The notes under the pieces were generated by a model. That model was not told where the DNA came from. It saw only the letters and a list, made by a program, of their open reading frames with translations, and made no database searches. A program made the position numbers and the translations under genes. A stretch of DNA of 64,000 nt. Source: an uncultured bacterium (GTDB taxonomy: Bacteria; Planctomycetota; JAJSAM01; JAJVHW01). Below are positions 48,637 through 55,833 of the stretch, piece after piece. The first letter of the stretch is position 1, and each line of letters starts with the position of its first letter. The DNA is taken from the NCBI GenBank assembly GCA_937996235.1, contig CALKVK010000006.1:310001-374000 (forward strand). The letters run 5' to 3'.

Positions 48637-49344
48637 GTGACGGCGAAGGACCCCGTGCGCCGGATCGTCGCCATGGGCGGCGGCGGCTTCCTGATGGACG
48701 GCGACGACACGCGCCTCGACGACTTCGTGCTGTCGCTCGCGGGGCGCGCGCGCCCGCGCGTCTGCCTGCTGCCGACCGCGAGCGGCGACTCCGACCGGAT
48801 GGTCGCGCAGTTCCACCGCGCCTTCCAGGACCGCGACGTGGACGCGCGCCATCTGACGCTCTTCGGCCGGCCGCGCGCCGCGCTGCGCGACTACCTGCTC
48901 GCCGCGGACGTGATCTACGTGGGCGGCGGCAACACCGCCAACATGCTGGCCGTCTGGCGCGCGCACCGCGTGGACGTGCACCTGCGCGAGGCGTGGGAGC
49001 GCGGAGTCGTGCTGACGGGCGTCAGCGCCGGCATGCTGTGCTGGTTCGAGTGCGGCGTGACGGACTCGTTCGGGCGCCTCGCGCCCCTGCGCGACGGCCT
49101 CGGCCTCCTGCCCGGCAGCGCGTGCCCGCACTACGACGGCGAGGCCGACCGCCGTCCGACGTACCACCACCTGCTCGCGCAGGGCTTCCCGGCGGGCTAC
49201 GCGGCCGACGACGGCGCCGCGCTCGTGTTCCGCGGGACGGAGCTCGAGGCGTGCGTCGCCTCGCGCCCGGGCGCCGGCTGCTACCGCGTCGCCGCCGACG
49301 GCGGCTCGGTGGCCGAGGAGGCGCTCCTCACGCGCCCGCTCTGA
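48637..49344 (+). CDS. Peptidase E-like (S51) family hydrolase
   Basis: GTG 48637, 4 nt after the DUF3299 stop, gives 235 residues. The nucleophile Ser130 lies in the elbow LTGVSAGM. IVAMGGGGFLMDGDD, LLPTASGDSD, YVGGGNTANMLAVWRAH and PHYDGEADRRPTYH follow the S51 (dipeptidase E/cyanophycinase) pattern. Peptidase E cleaves Asp-X dipeptides in the cytoplasm; cyanophycinase cleaves beta-Asp-Arg. Length fits peptidase E better. No signal peptide is visible. It closes the run of co-directional genes and is followed by a GC hairpin. Confidence 0.85.
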   Translation: MTAKDPVRRIVAMGGGGFLMDGDDTRLDDFVLSLAGRARPRVCLLPTASGDSDRMVAQFHRAFQDRDVDARHLTLFGRPRAALRDYLLAADVIYVGGGNTANMLAVWRAHRVDVHLREAWERGVVLTGVSAGMLCWFECGVTDSFGRLAPLRDGLGLLPGSACPHYDGEADRRPTYHHLLAQGFPAGYAADDGAALVFRGTELEACVASRPGAGCYRVAADGGSVAEEALLTRPL

Positions 49345-49349
49345 CGGCG

Positions 49350-49368
49350 CCGCGCCGCGGCGGCGCGG
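49350..49368 (+). terminator. GC hairpin after the peptidase E-like gene
   Basis: Arms CCGCGCC and GGCGCGG (7 bp, loop GCGGC) lie 6 nt past the stop codon. There is no U-tract; the sequence then continues GTTCAG. A terminator is suggested by position only. GACAAT at 49408-49413 downstream could be the -10 for the next operon. Confidence 0.4.
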
Positions 49369-49468
49369 GTTCAGTGCGAATTCGTGCGGTGCGGCCGACG
49401 CGCGGCCGACAATCTGCCCCCTGTCCGGACGGACCCAGTCCCGGACGGCGCCCGCGGACGGACGTGGC

Positions 49469-50182
49469 ATGCAGCGCCAGCTCGACCTGAGCATCCTCCG
49501 GCAGCCGGACGACACCACGTGCGGGCCCACCAGCCTCCACGCGGTCTATGCGTACTACGGCGACGACGTCGCGCTCGACCAGGTGATCAAGGAGGTGCCG
49601 CGTCTGCCGCACGGCGGCACGCTCGCCGTGCACCTCGGCTGCCACGCGCTCGCGCGCGGATACCGCGTGCGCCTCTGGTCGTACAACCTGCAGGTGATGG
49701 ACCCGACGTGGTTCACGCGACCGGGGATCGACCTCGCGGAGCGGCTGCGCGAGCGCCGCGACGCCCGCGAGGGCAAGCGCCTGCGCGCGTCGTGCGACGC
49801 GTACCTCGAGTTCCTGCGCCGCGGCGGCGAGGTCGTGTTCGAGGACCTGACGCCGGAGCTGGTGCAGAGCCACCTGCAGCGCGACGTGCCGGTGCTCGCC
49901 GGGCTCTCGTCCACGTACCTCTACCGCGCGATGCGCGAGGTGGGGCCGGACGACGACGACGTGCGCGGCGACCCGCAGGGGCACTTCGTCGTCGTGTACG
50001 GCTACTCGGCGGGCGGGCGGCTCGTGCATGTGGCGGACCCGCTCGGGTCGAGCCCGCTGCACCGCGGCGAGCACAAGTACCACGTCTCGGCAGACCGGCT
50101 GGTGTGCGCGATCCTGCTCGGCGTGCTGACCTACGACGGCAACCTGCTGGTCGTGGAGCCCGCCGAGGACCGCGCGGGATAG
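49469..50182 (+). CDS. C39-like papain-fold cysteine peptidase
   Basis: ATG 49469 gives 237 residues. The Cys-His-Asp triad of the C39-like papain fold is visible: Cys18 in DDTTCGPTSLHAVYAYYGDDV, His172 in QGHFVVVYGYSAGG and Asp190 in HVADPLG. It has no transmembrane or ABC part, unlike bacteriocin exporters. It stands first in a four-gene set with a RimK ligase (9 nt downstream), a GCS2 ligase and an N-formylglutamate amidohydrolase. It may cleave or transfer a peptide or amide product made by the ligases. The recurring linkage of these four families is established in comparative genomics of amidoligases; the product is unknown. Confidence 0.85.
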   Translation: MQRQLDLSILRQPDDTTCGPTSLHAVYAYYGDDVALDQVIKEVPRLPHGGTLAVHLGCHALARGYRVRLWSYNLQVMDPTWFTRPGIDLAERLRERRDAREGKRLRASCDAYLEFLRRGGEVVFEDLTPELVQSHLQRDVPVLAGLSSTYLYRAMREVGPDDDDVRGDPQGHFVVVYGYSAGGRLVHVADPLGSSPLHRGEHKYHVSADRLVCAILLGVLTYDGNLLVVEPAEDRAG

Positions 50183-50191
50183 GCGGGTGCG

Positions 50192-51667
50192 ATGCAGAAC
50201 CTGATCGTCGTGAACAACCCCGAGGAGTGGGACCTGGACGTCGAGGGCGTGCAGGTGGTGCCGGCGCGGGAGTACCTGACCGACCCGACGTACTCGAAGC
50301 TGCGCGGCGTGCGCGTGTTCAACATCGCGCGGTCGTACCGCTACCAGCGCACGGGCTACTACGTCTCGCTGCTCGCCGCCGCGCGCGGACACCGCCCGCT
50401 GCCCGACATCGAGACGATCCAGGACCTGAAGTCGCGCTCCGTCGTGCGCCTCGCGTCCGACGACGTCGACGAGCTGGCGCAGCGCTGCCTCGCGCCGCTG
50501 CAGTCGCGCGAGTTCGTGCTCTCCGTCTACTTCGGCCACAACATGGCGCAGCGCCACGACCGCCTGGCGGCGGCGCTCTTCCAGCAGTTCCCCGCGCCGT
50601 TCCTGCGCGCGCAGTTCGAGCGCGACGAGGGCGACGGGCGCTGGGAGCTCAGGAACATCGACTCGATCGGTGTGGGCGACATCCCGGAGGCGCACCGCCC
50701 GTACGTGCGGCAGGTCGCGCACGACTACTTCGCCGCGCGCAGCCGGCGCCACGTGCGGCGCGCGTCGAGCGGCTACGACCTCGCGATCCTCGTGAACCCC
50801 GAGGAGGCGGAGCCGCCGTCGAACGAGCGCGCCATCAAGCGCTTCGTCAAAGCCGGCGAGCAGGTGGGGCTCGGCGTCGACGTCATCGGCCCGGACGACC
50901 TCGGCCGCATCGCCGAGTACGACGCGCTCTTCCTGCGCGAGACGACCGCCGTCAACCACCGCACCTTCCGCGCGGCGCGGCGCGCCGAGGGTCTCGGGCT
51001 CGTCGTGATGGACGACCCCGCGTCGATCCTGCGCTGCACGAACAAGGTGTTCCTGGCCGAGGTGATGGAGCGCAACGGCGTGCCGGCGCCGCGCACGCTC
51101 ATCGTCCACAAGTACAACGTGGACAGCATCCGCAGCACGATCGGGCTGCCCGCCGTGCTGAAGCAGCCGGACTCGTCGTACTCGCGCGGCGTCGTGAAGG
51201 TGGAGACGCCGGAGGAGCTCGAGGAGGAGGTCGCGCGGCTGCTCGGCGGCTCGGACCTCGTCGTCGCGCAGGAGTACCTGCCGACGGAGTTCGACTGGCG
51301 CATCGGCGTGCTCGACGGGCACCCGTTCTACGCATCGCGCTACTTCATGGCGAAGGACCACTGGCAGATCGTCAAGCGCGACGAGAAGGGCGAGGGCGAG
51401 GACTGGGGCGTGCCCGAGACGCTGCCCGTCGAGATGGCGCCGACGCCGATCGTGAAGGCCGCCGTGAAGGCCGCGGCGCTGATCGGCGACGGCCTCTACG
51501 GCGTGGACGTGAAGGAATCGGGCGGCAAGCCGTTCGTCATCGAGGTGAACGACAACCCGACGATCGACGCCGGCTTCGAGGACGCGGTGCTCAAGGACGA
51601 GCTCTACCTGCGCATCATGCGCGTGTTCCTCGAACGCATCCGCCGCCGCAAGGAAGGGAGCCGCTGA
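50192..51667 (+). CDS. RimK-type ATP-grasp amide ligase
   Basis: The product has 491 residues, longer than RimK (300) because of a 190-residue N-terminal domain (LIVVNNPEEWDLDVEGVQVVPAREYL ... RVFNIARSYRYQRTGYYVSLLAAARGHRPLP). The ATP-grasp part starts near residue 285: ILRCTNKVFLAEVMERNGVPAPRTLIV, AVLKQPDSSYSRGVVKVE, LVVAQEYLPTEFDWRIGVLDG and YGVDVKESGGKPFVIEVNDNPTIDAG, containing the Mg2+-binding Glu/Asn pair. It should activate a carboxylate as acyl-phosphate and couple it to an amine, probably with Glu or a peptide. It forms a unit with the next gene 4 nt away. Confidence 0.92.
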   Translation: MQNLIVVNNPEEWDLDVEGVQVVPAREYLTDPTYSKLRGVRVFNIARSYRYQRTGYYVSLLAAARGHRPLPDIETIQDLKSRSVVRLASDDVDELAQRCLAPLQSREFVLSVYFGHNMAQRHDRLAAALFQQFPAPFLRAQFERDEGDGRWELRNIDSIGVGDIPEAHRPYVRQVAHDYFAARSRRHVRRASSGYDLAILVNPEEAEPPSNERAIKRFVKAGEQVGLGVDVIGPDDLGRIAEYDALFLRETTAVNHRTFRAARRAEGLGLVVMDDPASILRCTNKVFLAEVMERNGVPAPRTLIVHKYNVDSIRSTIGLPAVLKQPDSSYSRGVVKVETPEELEEEVARLLGGSDLVVAQEYLPTEFDWRIGVLDGHPFYASRYFMAKDHWQIVKRDEKGEGEDWGVPETLPVEMAPTPIVKAAVKAAALIGDGLYGVDVKESGGKPFVIEVNDNPTIDAGFEDAVLKDELYLRIMRVFLERIRRRKEGSR

Positions 51668-51671
51668 ACAC

Positions 51672-52916
51672 ATGAGCGACGGTCGCCCGCTGCGTCTCTT
51701 CGAGGGGTACGGCGTCGAGCTCGAGTACATGATCGTGCGCGACGACGAGCTCGCGCTGCTGCCGGCGTCGGACGAGATCCTGCGCGGCGCAGCCGGCGCG
51801 TACGTGTCCGACTACGAGAACGGACCCGTCGCGTGGTCGAACGAGCTGGTCCTGCACGTCATCGAGATCAAGACGAACGGCCCCGCGCCGTCGCTCGCAG
51901 GCTGCGCCGAGGCGTTCCAGAAGGACCTCGGCCAGATCGAGGCGCTGGTCGCGCCGCTCGGCGGACGGCTCATGGGCGGTGCGATGCACCCGTTCATGGA
52001 CCCGCTGACCGACGCGCGCCTGTGGCCCCACGACTACAGCGTCGTCTACGAGGCGTACGACCGCATCCACGGCTGCAAGGGCCACGGCTGGGCGAACCTG
52101 CAGAGCCAGCACCTGAACCTGCCCTTCGGCGACGACGACGAGTTCGGCCGCCTGCACGCCGCCATCCGGCCCGTGCTGCCCCTCCTGCCCGCGCTCGCGG
52201 CCGCGTCGCCCGTGGTCGAGGGGCGCGTGACGGGCATGCTCGACAACCGGCTCGAGGTCTACCGCTCGAACCAGCGCAAGACGCCGCTCGCCGCGGCGCG
52301 CGTCATCCCCGAGCAGGCGTGGACGCGCGCGCAGTACGAGGAGCGCATCCTGCAGCCGCTCTACCGCCAGGTCGCGCCGCTCGATCCCGACGGCGTGCTG
52401 CAGTTCGAGTTCCTGAACAGCCGCGGCGCGATCGCACGCTTCGACCGCGACGCGATCGAGATCCGCGTGCTCGACGTGCAGGAGTGCCCGGCCGCGGACA
52501 TCGGCATCTCGCTGCTCGCGAGCGAGACCATCCGCGCCCTGGCCTCCGAGCGCTGGGCCGGGCTCGGCGAGCTGCAGGCGCTCGAGGTCGATCCGCTCGC
52601 GGAGCTGCTGCTCGCCACGATCCGCACCGCCGAGGAGACGCTCGTCGACGACGAGGCGCTCCTGCGCGTGCTCGGCTTCCCCGACACCGAGGGCACGGCC
52701 GCGGACGTCTGGCGGCATCTCCAGGAGGTGCTCCTGCCCGAGCCGCCGCGCGGCCTCAGCCGTCCGCACGCCGCGGTGCGGCGCATCCTCTCGCACGGGA
52801 CGCTCGCGACACGGCTCGTGCGCGCGCTCGGCGGCGAGCCGTCGCGCGGGCGCCTGGTCGAGGTCTACGGAGACGTCGCCGACTGCCTGCGCGAGGGCCG
52901 GCAGTTCGGCGTCTGA
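51672..52916 (+). CDS. GCS2-type glutamate-cysteine ligase-like enzyme
   Basis: The product has 414 residues. It resembles the YbdK/GCS2 fold of glutamine-synthetase-like amidoligases: LFEGYGVELEYMIV with the metal-binding Glu, VLHVIEIKTNGPAPSLAG, LMGGAMHPFMDPLTDARLWPH, GHGWANLQSQHLNLPFGDDDEFGRLHAAIRPVLP and FEFLNSRGAIARFDRDAIEIRVLDVQECPAADI. True GCL and EgtA have this core. Within this gene set it more likely joins Glu to another amino compound. It should cooperate with the ATP-grasp ligase upstream; the 8-nt gap to the amidohydrolase gene indicates one operon. Confidence 0.9.
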   Translation: MSDGRPLRLFEGYGVELEYMIVRDDELALLPASDEILRGAAGAYVSDYENGPVAWSNELVLHVIEIKTNGPAPSLAGCAEAFQKDLGQIEALVAPLGGRLMGGAMHPFMDPLTDARLWPHDYSVVYEAYDRIHGCKGHGWANLQSQHLNLPFGDDDEFGRLHAAIRPVLPLLPALAAASPVVEGRVTGMLDNRLEVYRSNQRKTPLAAARVIPEQAWTRAQYEERILQPLYRQVAPLDPDGVLQFEFLNSRGAIARFDRDAIEIRVLDVQECPAADIGISLLASETIRALASERWAGLGELQALEVDPLAELLLATIRTAEETLVDDEALLRVLGFPDTEGTAADVWRHLQEVLLPEPPRGLSRPHAAVRRILSHGTLATRLVRALGGEPSRGRLVEVYGDVADCLREGRQFGV

Positions 52917-52924
52917 CGCGGCGC

Positions 52925-53635
52925 GTGCGCATCCGGCACCTCGTCACCTGCGAGCACGGCGGGAACCGCGTGCCGCCGCGCTGGCGCGCGCTGTTCGCCG
53001 ACGACGCGGAGCTGCTCGCGTCACACCGCGGGCACGATCCCGGTGCGCTCGACTACGCGCGCGACCTCGCGCGGCGGCTGCGTGCGCCGCTCGTCGCCTC
53101 GACGACCACGCGCCTGCTCGTCGACCTGAACCGCGCGCCGCGCCACCGTCGGCTCTTCTCCGAGCGCACGCGTCCGCTGCCCGACGCCGAACGCGCGCTG
53201 ATCCTCGAGCGCCACTACGCGCCGCACCACGCGGCCGTCCGCGCCGTCGTGGCGCGCGCCGTCCGCGCGGGTGCGCCGTTCGTGCACGTCGCCGCGCACT
53301 CGTTCACGCCGGTGTGGGACGGCGTGCCGCGCACCGTCGACGTCGGCTTCCTCTACGACCCGCGGCGTCCCGCCGAGCGCCGCGTCGTGGATGCGTGGAT
53401 CGCCGCGCTCCGCAGCGCGCGCCCCGACCTGCGCGTGCGCCGCAACGCGCCCTACCGCGGCGTCTCCGACGGCCTCCCGACGCGCCTGCGCCGCGAGGTC
53501 GGCGACGCGCCGTACGCCGGCGTCGAGGTCGAGGTCAGCCAGGCGCTGACGACCGGCGACGCGCGCACGTGGCGGGCGCTCCGCCGCGTGCTCGTGGACG
53601 TGCTCGCACGCCCCGTCCCCGGCGCGTTCTCGTAG
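52925..53635 (+). CDS. N-formylglutamate amidohydrolase family protein
   Basis: GTG 52925 gives 236 residues. Family motifs are VTCEHGGNRVPPRW (zinc-binding His-containing), ASHRGHDPGALDYARDLARRL, LLVDLNRAPRHRRLFSE, HVAAHSFTPVWDG and VEVEVSQALTTGDARTW. The fold is the zinc carboxypeptidase/NFGAH type, and classically cleaves N-formyl-Glu in histidine breakdown, but no hut genes are nearby. In this amidoligase cluster it probably removes or trims an N-acyl or amide group. It closes the four-gene set; Fpg follows after 56 nt. Confidence 0.88.
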   Translation: MRIRHLVTCEHGGNRVPPRWRALFADDAELLASHRGHDPGALDYARDLARRLRAPLVASTTTRLLVDLNRAPRHRRLFSERTRPLPDAERALILERHYAPHHAAVRAVVARAVRAGAPFVHVAAHSFTPVWDGVPRTVDVGFLYDPRRPAERRVVDAWIAALRSARPDLRVRRNAPYRGVSDGLPTRLRREVGDAPYAGVEVEVSQALTTGDARTWRALRRVLVDVLARPVPGAFS

Positions 53636-53691
53636 CGCGGAGCGCGCATGAGGCTCGCGCGCGCCGCGGCGGGCGCGGATGATCGGCGCGC

Positions 53692-54573
53692 ATGCCGGAG
53701 CTGCCCGACGTCGCCGTCTACGTGGAGCGGCTCGACGCGTTCCTGACGGGGCGGGTGCTCGAGGCGGTGCGGCTCTTCGGGCCGTCGCTCGTCAAGACCT
53801 TCGATCCGCCGGTCGGCTCGCTCGCGGGGCGCCGCGTGCTCGGCTTCGAGCGGCTCGGGAAGCGCATCGTCGTCGCGTTCGAGGGCGATGTCTTCGCGGT
53901 GCTGCACCTGATGGTCGCGGGGCGCCTGCGCTGGCGCGGACCGCGCGCGACCGCGCAGCGCCGCCGCACGCACGCGTGCTTCGACTTCGAGCACGGAACC
54001 CTGGTCCTGACCGAGGCGAGCACGAAGAAGCGCGCGTCCCTGCACGTCGTCCGCGGGCGCGACGCCGTCCTGGCGTTCCACGCGGGCGGGCTCGACGTCT
54101 TCGCGGCGACCTCGGCGGAGTTCGCCGCGCGCCTGCGATCGGAGAACCACACGCTGAAGCGCGCGCTCACCGACCCGCGGCTCTTCGACGGGATCGGCGG
54201 GGCCTACGGCGACGAGATCCTGCACCGCGCGCGGCTCTCGCCGGTGCAGCTCACGTCGCACCTCGACGACGCCGCGTGCGCGCGGCTCCACGACGCGGCG
54301 CGCGCCGTGCTCCTCGAGTGGACCGAGCGGCTGCGCGCGCAGGTGGGCGACGGCTTCCCCGAGGAGGTGACGGCGTTCCGGCCCGAGATGGCCGTCCACG
54401 GGAAGTTCGGCCGGCCGTGCCCCGACTGCAGCGCACCGGTGCAGCGCATCGTGCACGCCGAGCGCGAGACCAACTACTGCGCGCGCTGCCAGACGGGCGG
54501 GAAGCTGCTCCGCGACCGCGTCCTCTCGCGCCTGCTCCACGACGACTGGCCCGCGACCCTCGACGACCTCTGA
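53692..54573 (+). CDS. mutM: Formamidopyrimidine-DNA glycosylase family protein
   Basis: The product has 293 residues. The N-terminus MPELPDV carries the catalytic Pro2 and Glu3 of Fpg/Nei. The beta-lysine region is ERLGKRIVVAFEG. The helix-two-turn-helix segment IGGAYGDEILHRARLSP and the C-terminal zinc finger (CPDC ... NYCARCQT) complete the domain set. It excises oxidised purines such as 8-oxoguanine and nicks the AP site. The DNA-repair role fits the oxidative-stress genes in the window, although it is not in their operon. Some variation from classic MutM (e.g. AVHGKFGRPCPDC) could mean a Nei-like preference. Confidence 0.9.
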   Translation: MPELPDVAVYVERLDAFLTGRVLEAVRLFGPSLVKTFDPPVGSLAGRRVLGFERLGKRIVVAFEGDVFAVLHLMVAGRLRWRGPRATAQRRRTHACFDFEHGTLVLTEASTKKRASLHVVRGRDAVLAFHAGGLDVFAATSAEFAARLRSENHTLKRALTDPRLFDGIGGAYGDEILHRARLSPVQLTSHLDDAACARLHDAARAVLLEWTERLRAQVGDGFPEEVTAFRPEMAVHGKFGRPCPDCSAPVQRIVHAERETNYCARCQTGGKLLRDRVLSRLLHDDWPATLDDL

Positions 54574-54640
54574 CGCCCCGCGGTTTTGCCGCTTGTGGCG
54601 GCGGTAGCATGCGGCGCGCGTCGTCCTCCCGGAGGTGCCC

Positions 54641-55762
54641 GTGTCCCGTCGCATCGCGCTCGTCGTCTCGGCGTCCCTGTTCGGCGCGGCGCTCGCCGTG
54701 CTGAGCGAGTCCGGCCGCGCTGCCGAGGGCCCCCGCACGTTCGTGTACGTGCACGCGGTCGGCTCGCAGTCACTCCTCTACGGCTTCGAGCTCGGCAGCG
54801 ACGGCTCGCTCACCGCACTCCCCGGCTCGCCGACCGTGTCGCCCGACAGCCCCGGGGACTGCACCGGCGCGTGCAACGCGCTCGCATGGTCGCCGCTCCG
54901 CGACGTGCTGCTCAGCGTCGGCAGCGCGGGCGTGACGACGTGGGAGATCACCGGCGGCGGCGGTCTCGTCGAGAGCTCCGGCTCGCCGTTCCGCTTCGAC
55001 GTGAGCGAACCAGGGACGGGCGTCGCGACGGTGACGCTCGGCGACCGCGCGTTCGCGTACGCGACGCAGTACTTCGGCGGGTCGATGGACGGCTGGGAGA
55101 TCGCCGCGGACGGCTCGCTCGTGCGCGTCTCCGGACTGCCCCTGACCGGCCGGCCCGGATCGTCGGTCGTCGACGGGGGCGGGTCGCGCGTCGTCTTCTG
55201 CGACGAGGAGAAGCACCGCATCGCCGCGTTCACGGCCGCCGCGGACGGCACGCTGACGGAGGTCCCGCGCTCGCCGCGCAAGGTGCCCGGCAAGGGCGGC
55301 ATCTACTGGTCGCGCATCTCACCCGACGGCGCGCACGCGTTCATCGGCGAGTGGCGCCGCGGCCGCACGATCTACTCGTTCTCGTTCACGTCGAAGTCCG
55401 GCGCGCTCCGGACGGGGCCGCGGACGAAGCTCAAGATCCGCGAGGCGGACGGCGGCATGTCGATCGCGTCGAACGGACTCGTGGCCGTGTTCGCGGACGC
55501 GGGCGAGAACGACGTGCAGATCTTCAGCCTGAAGCCGACGGGCAAGCTGAAGCGGCTCGGGAAGCCGCAGGACACGGGACTCGGGCACGTGACGTCCCAC
55601 GGGTTCTCGCCCGACGGCCTCCACCTGGTGACCGCGTCCGCGAGCGACGGCCTCGTGCGCTCGTTCTCCGTGGACCCGGTGACGGGCACGCTCACGGCCG
55701 TCGCGACGGAGAACATCGCCACGGCCGAGAGCGCGAACGGGATGGTCGTCATCCCGCGCTGA
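54641..55762 (+). CDS. Secreted lactonase-like beta-propeller protein
   Basis: GTG 54641 with GGAGG 5 nt upstream is preferred over another GTG at 54635 that falls on the Shine-Dalgarno itself. The product has 373 residues with a signal peptide (IALVVSASLFGAALAVLSESGRAA). Seven or so beta-propeller blades of the 6-phosphogluconolactonase/YncE type follow: FVYVHAVGSQSLLYGFELGSDGSLTALPGSP, SWEIAADGSLVRVSG and VRSFSVDPVTGTLTAV. Export makes a pentose-phosphate role unlikely; binding or lactone hydrolysis outside the cytoplasm is possible. TAGCAT at 54605-54610 may be its -10. Confidence 0.75.
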   Translation: MSRRIALVVSASLFGAALAVLSESGRAAEGPRTFVYVHAVGSQSLLYGFELGSDGSLTALPGSPTVSPDSPGDCTGACNALAWSPLRDVLLSVGSAGVTTWEITGGGGLVESSGSPFRFDVSEPGTGVATVTLGDRAFAYATQYFGGSMDGWEIAADGSLVRVSGLPLTGRPGSSVVDGGGSRVVFCDEEKHRIAAFTAAADGTLTEVPRSPRKVPGKGGIYWSRISPDGAHAFIGEWRRGRTIYSFSFTSKSGALRTGPRTKLKIREADGGMSIASNGLVAVFADAGENDVQIFSLKPTGKLKRLGKPQDTGLGHVTSHGFSPDGLHLVTASASDGLVRSFSVDPVTGTLTAVATENIATAESANGMVVIPR

Positions 55763-55821
55763 GCGCCGCCGCCCGCGGACGGACGGGCGGGCGCCCCCTG
55801 CCGTCCCGCCGTGCACGTGCC

Positions 55822-55833
55822 TACAATCGCCGC
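55822..55833 (+). promoter_or_regulatory. Leaderless promoter of the ZU5-like gene
   Basis: TACAAT (55822-55827) is close to the consensus -10 and lies only 6 nt before ATG 55834, leaving no room for a Shine-Dalgarno. Transcription probably starts at the A of the ATG. No -35 is visible. Confidence 0.6.

Noticed and set aside
49469..50182. Bacteriocin-processing C39 peptidase
   Set aside because: No ABC transporter part and no double-Gly precursor nearby; the ligase neighbourhood points elsewhere.
52925..53635. Histidine-degradation (hut) enzyme
   Set aside because: The family match is good, but no hutH/U/I genes are adjacent and the gene is embedded with amidoligases.
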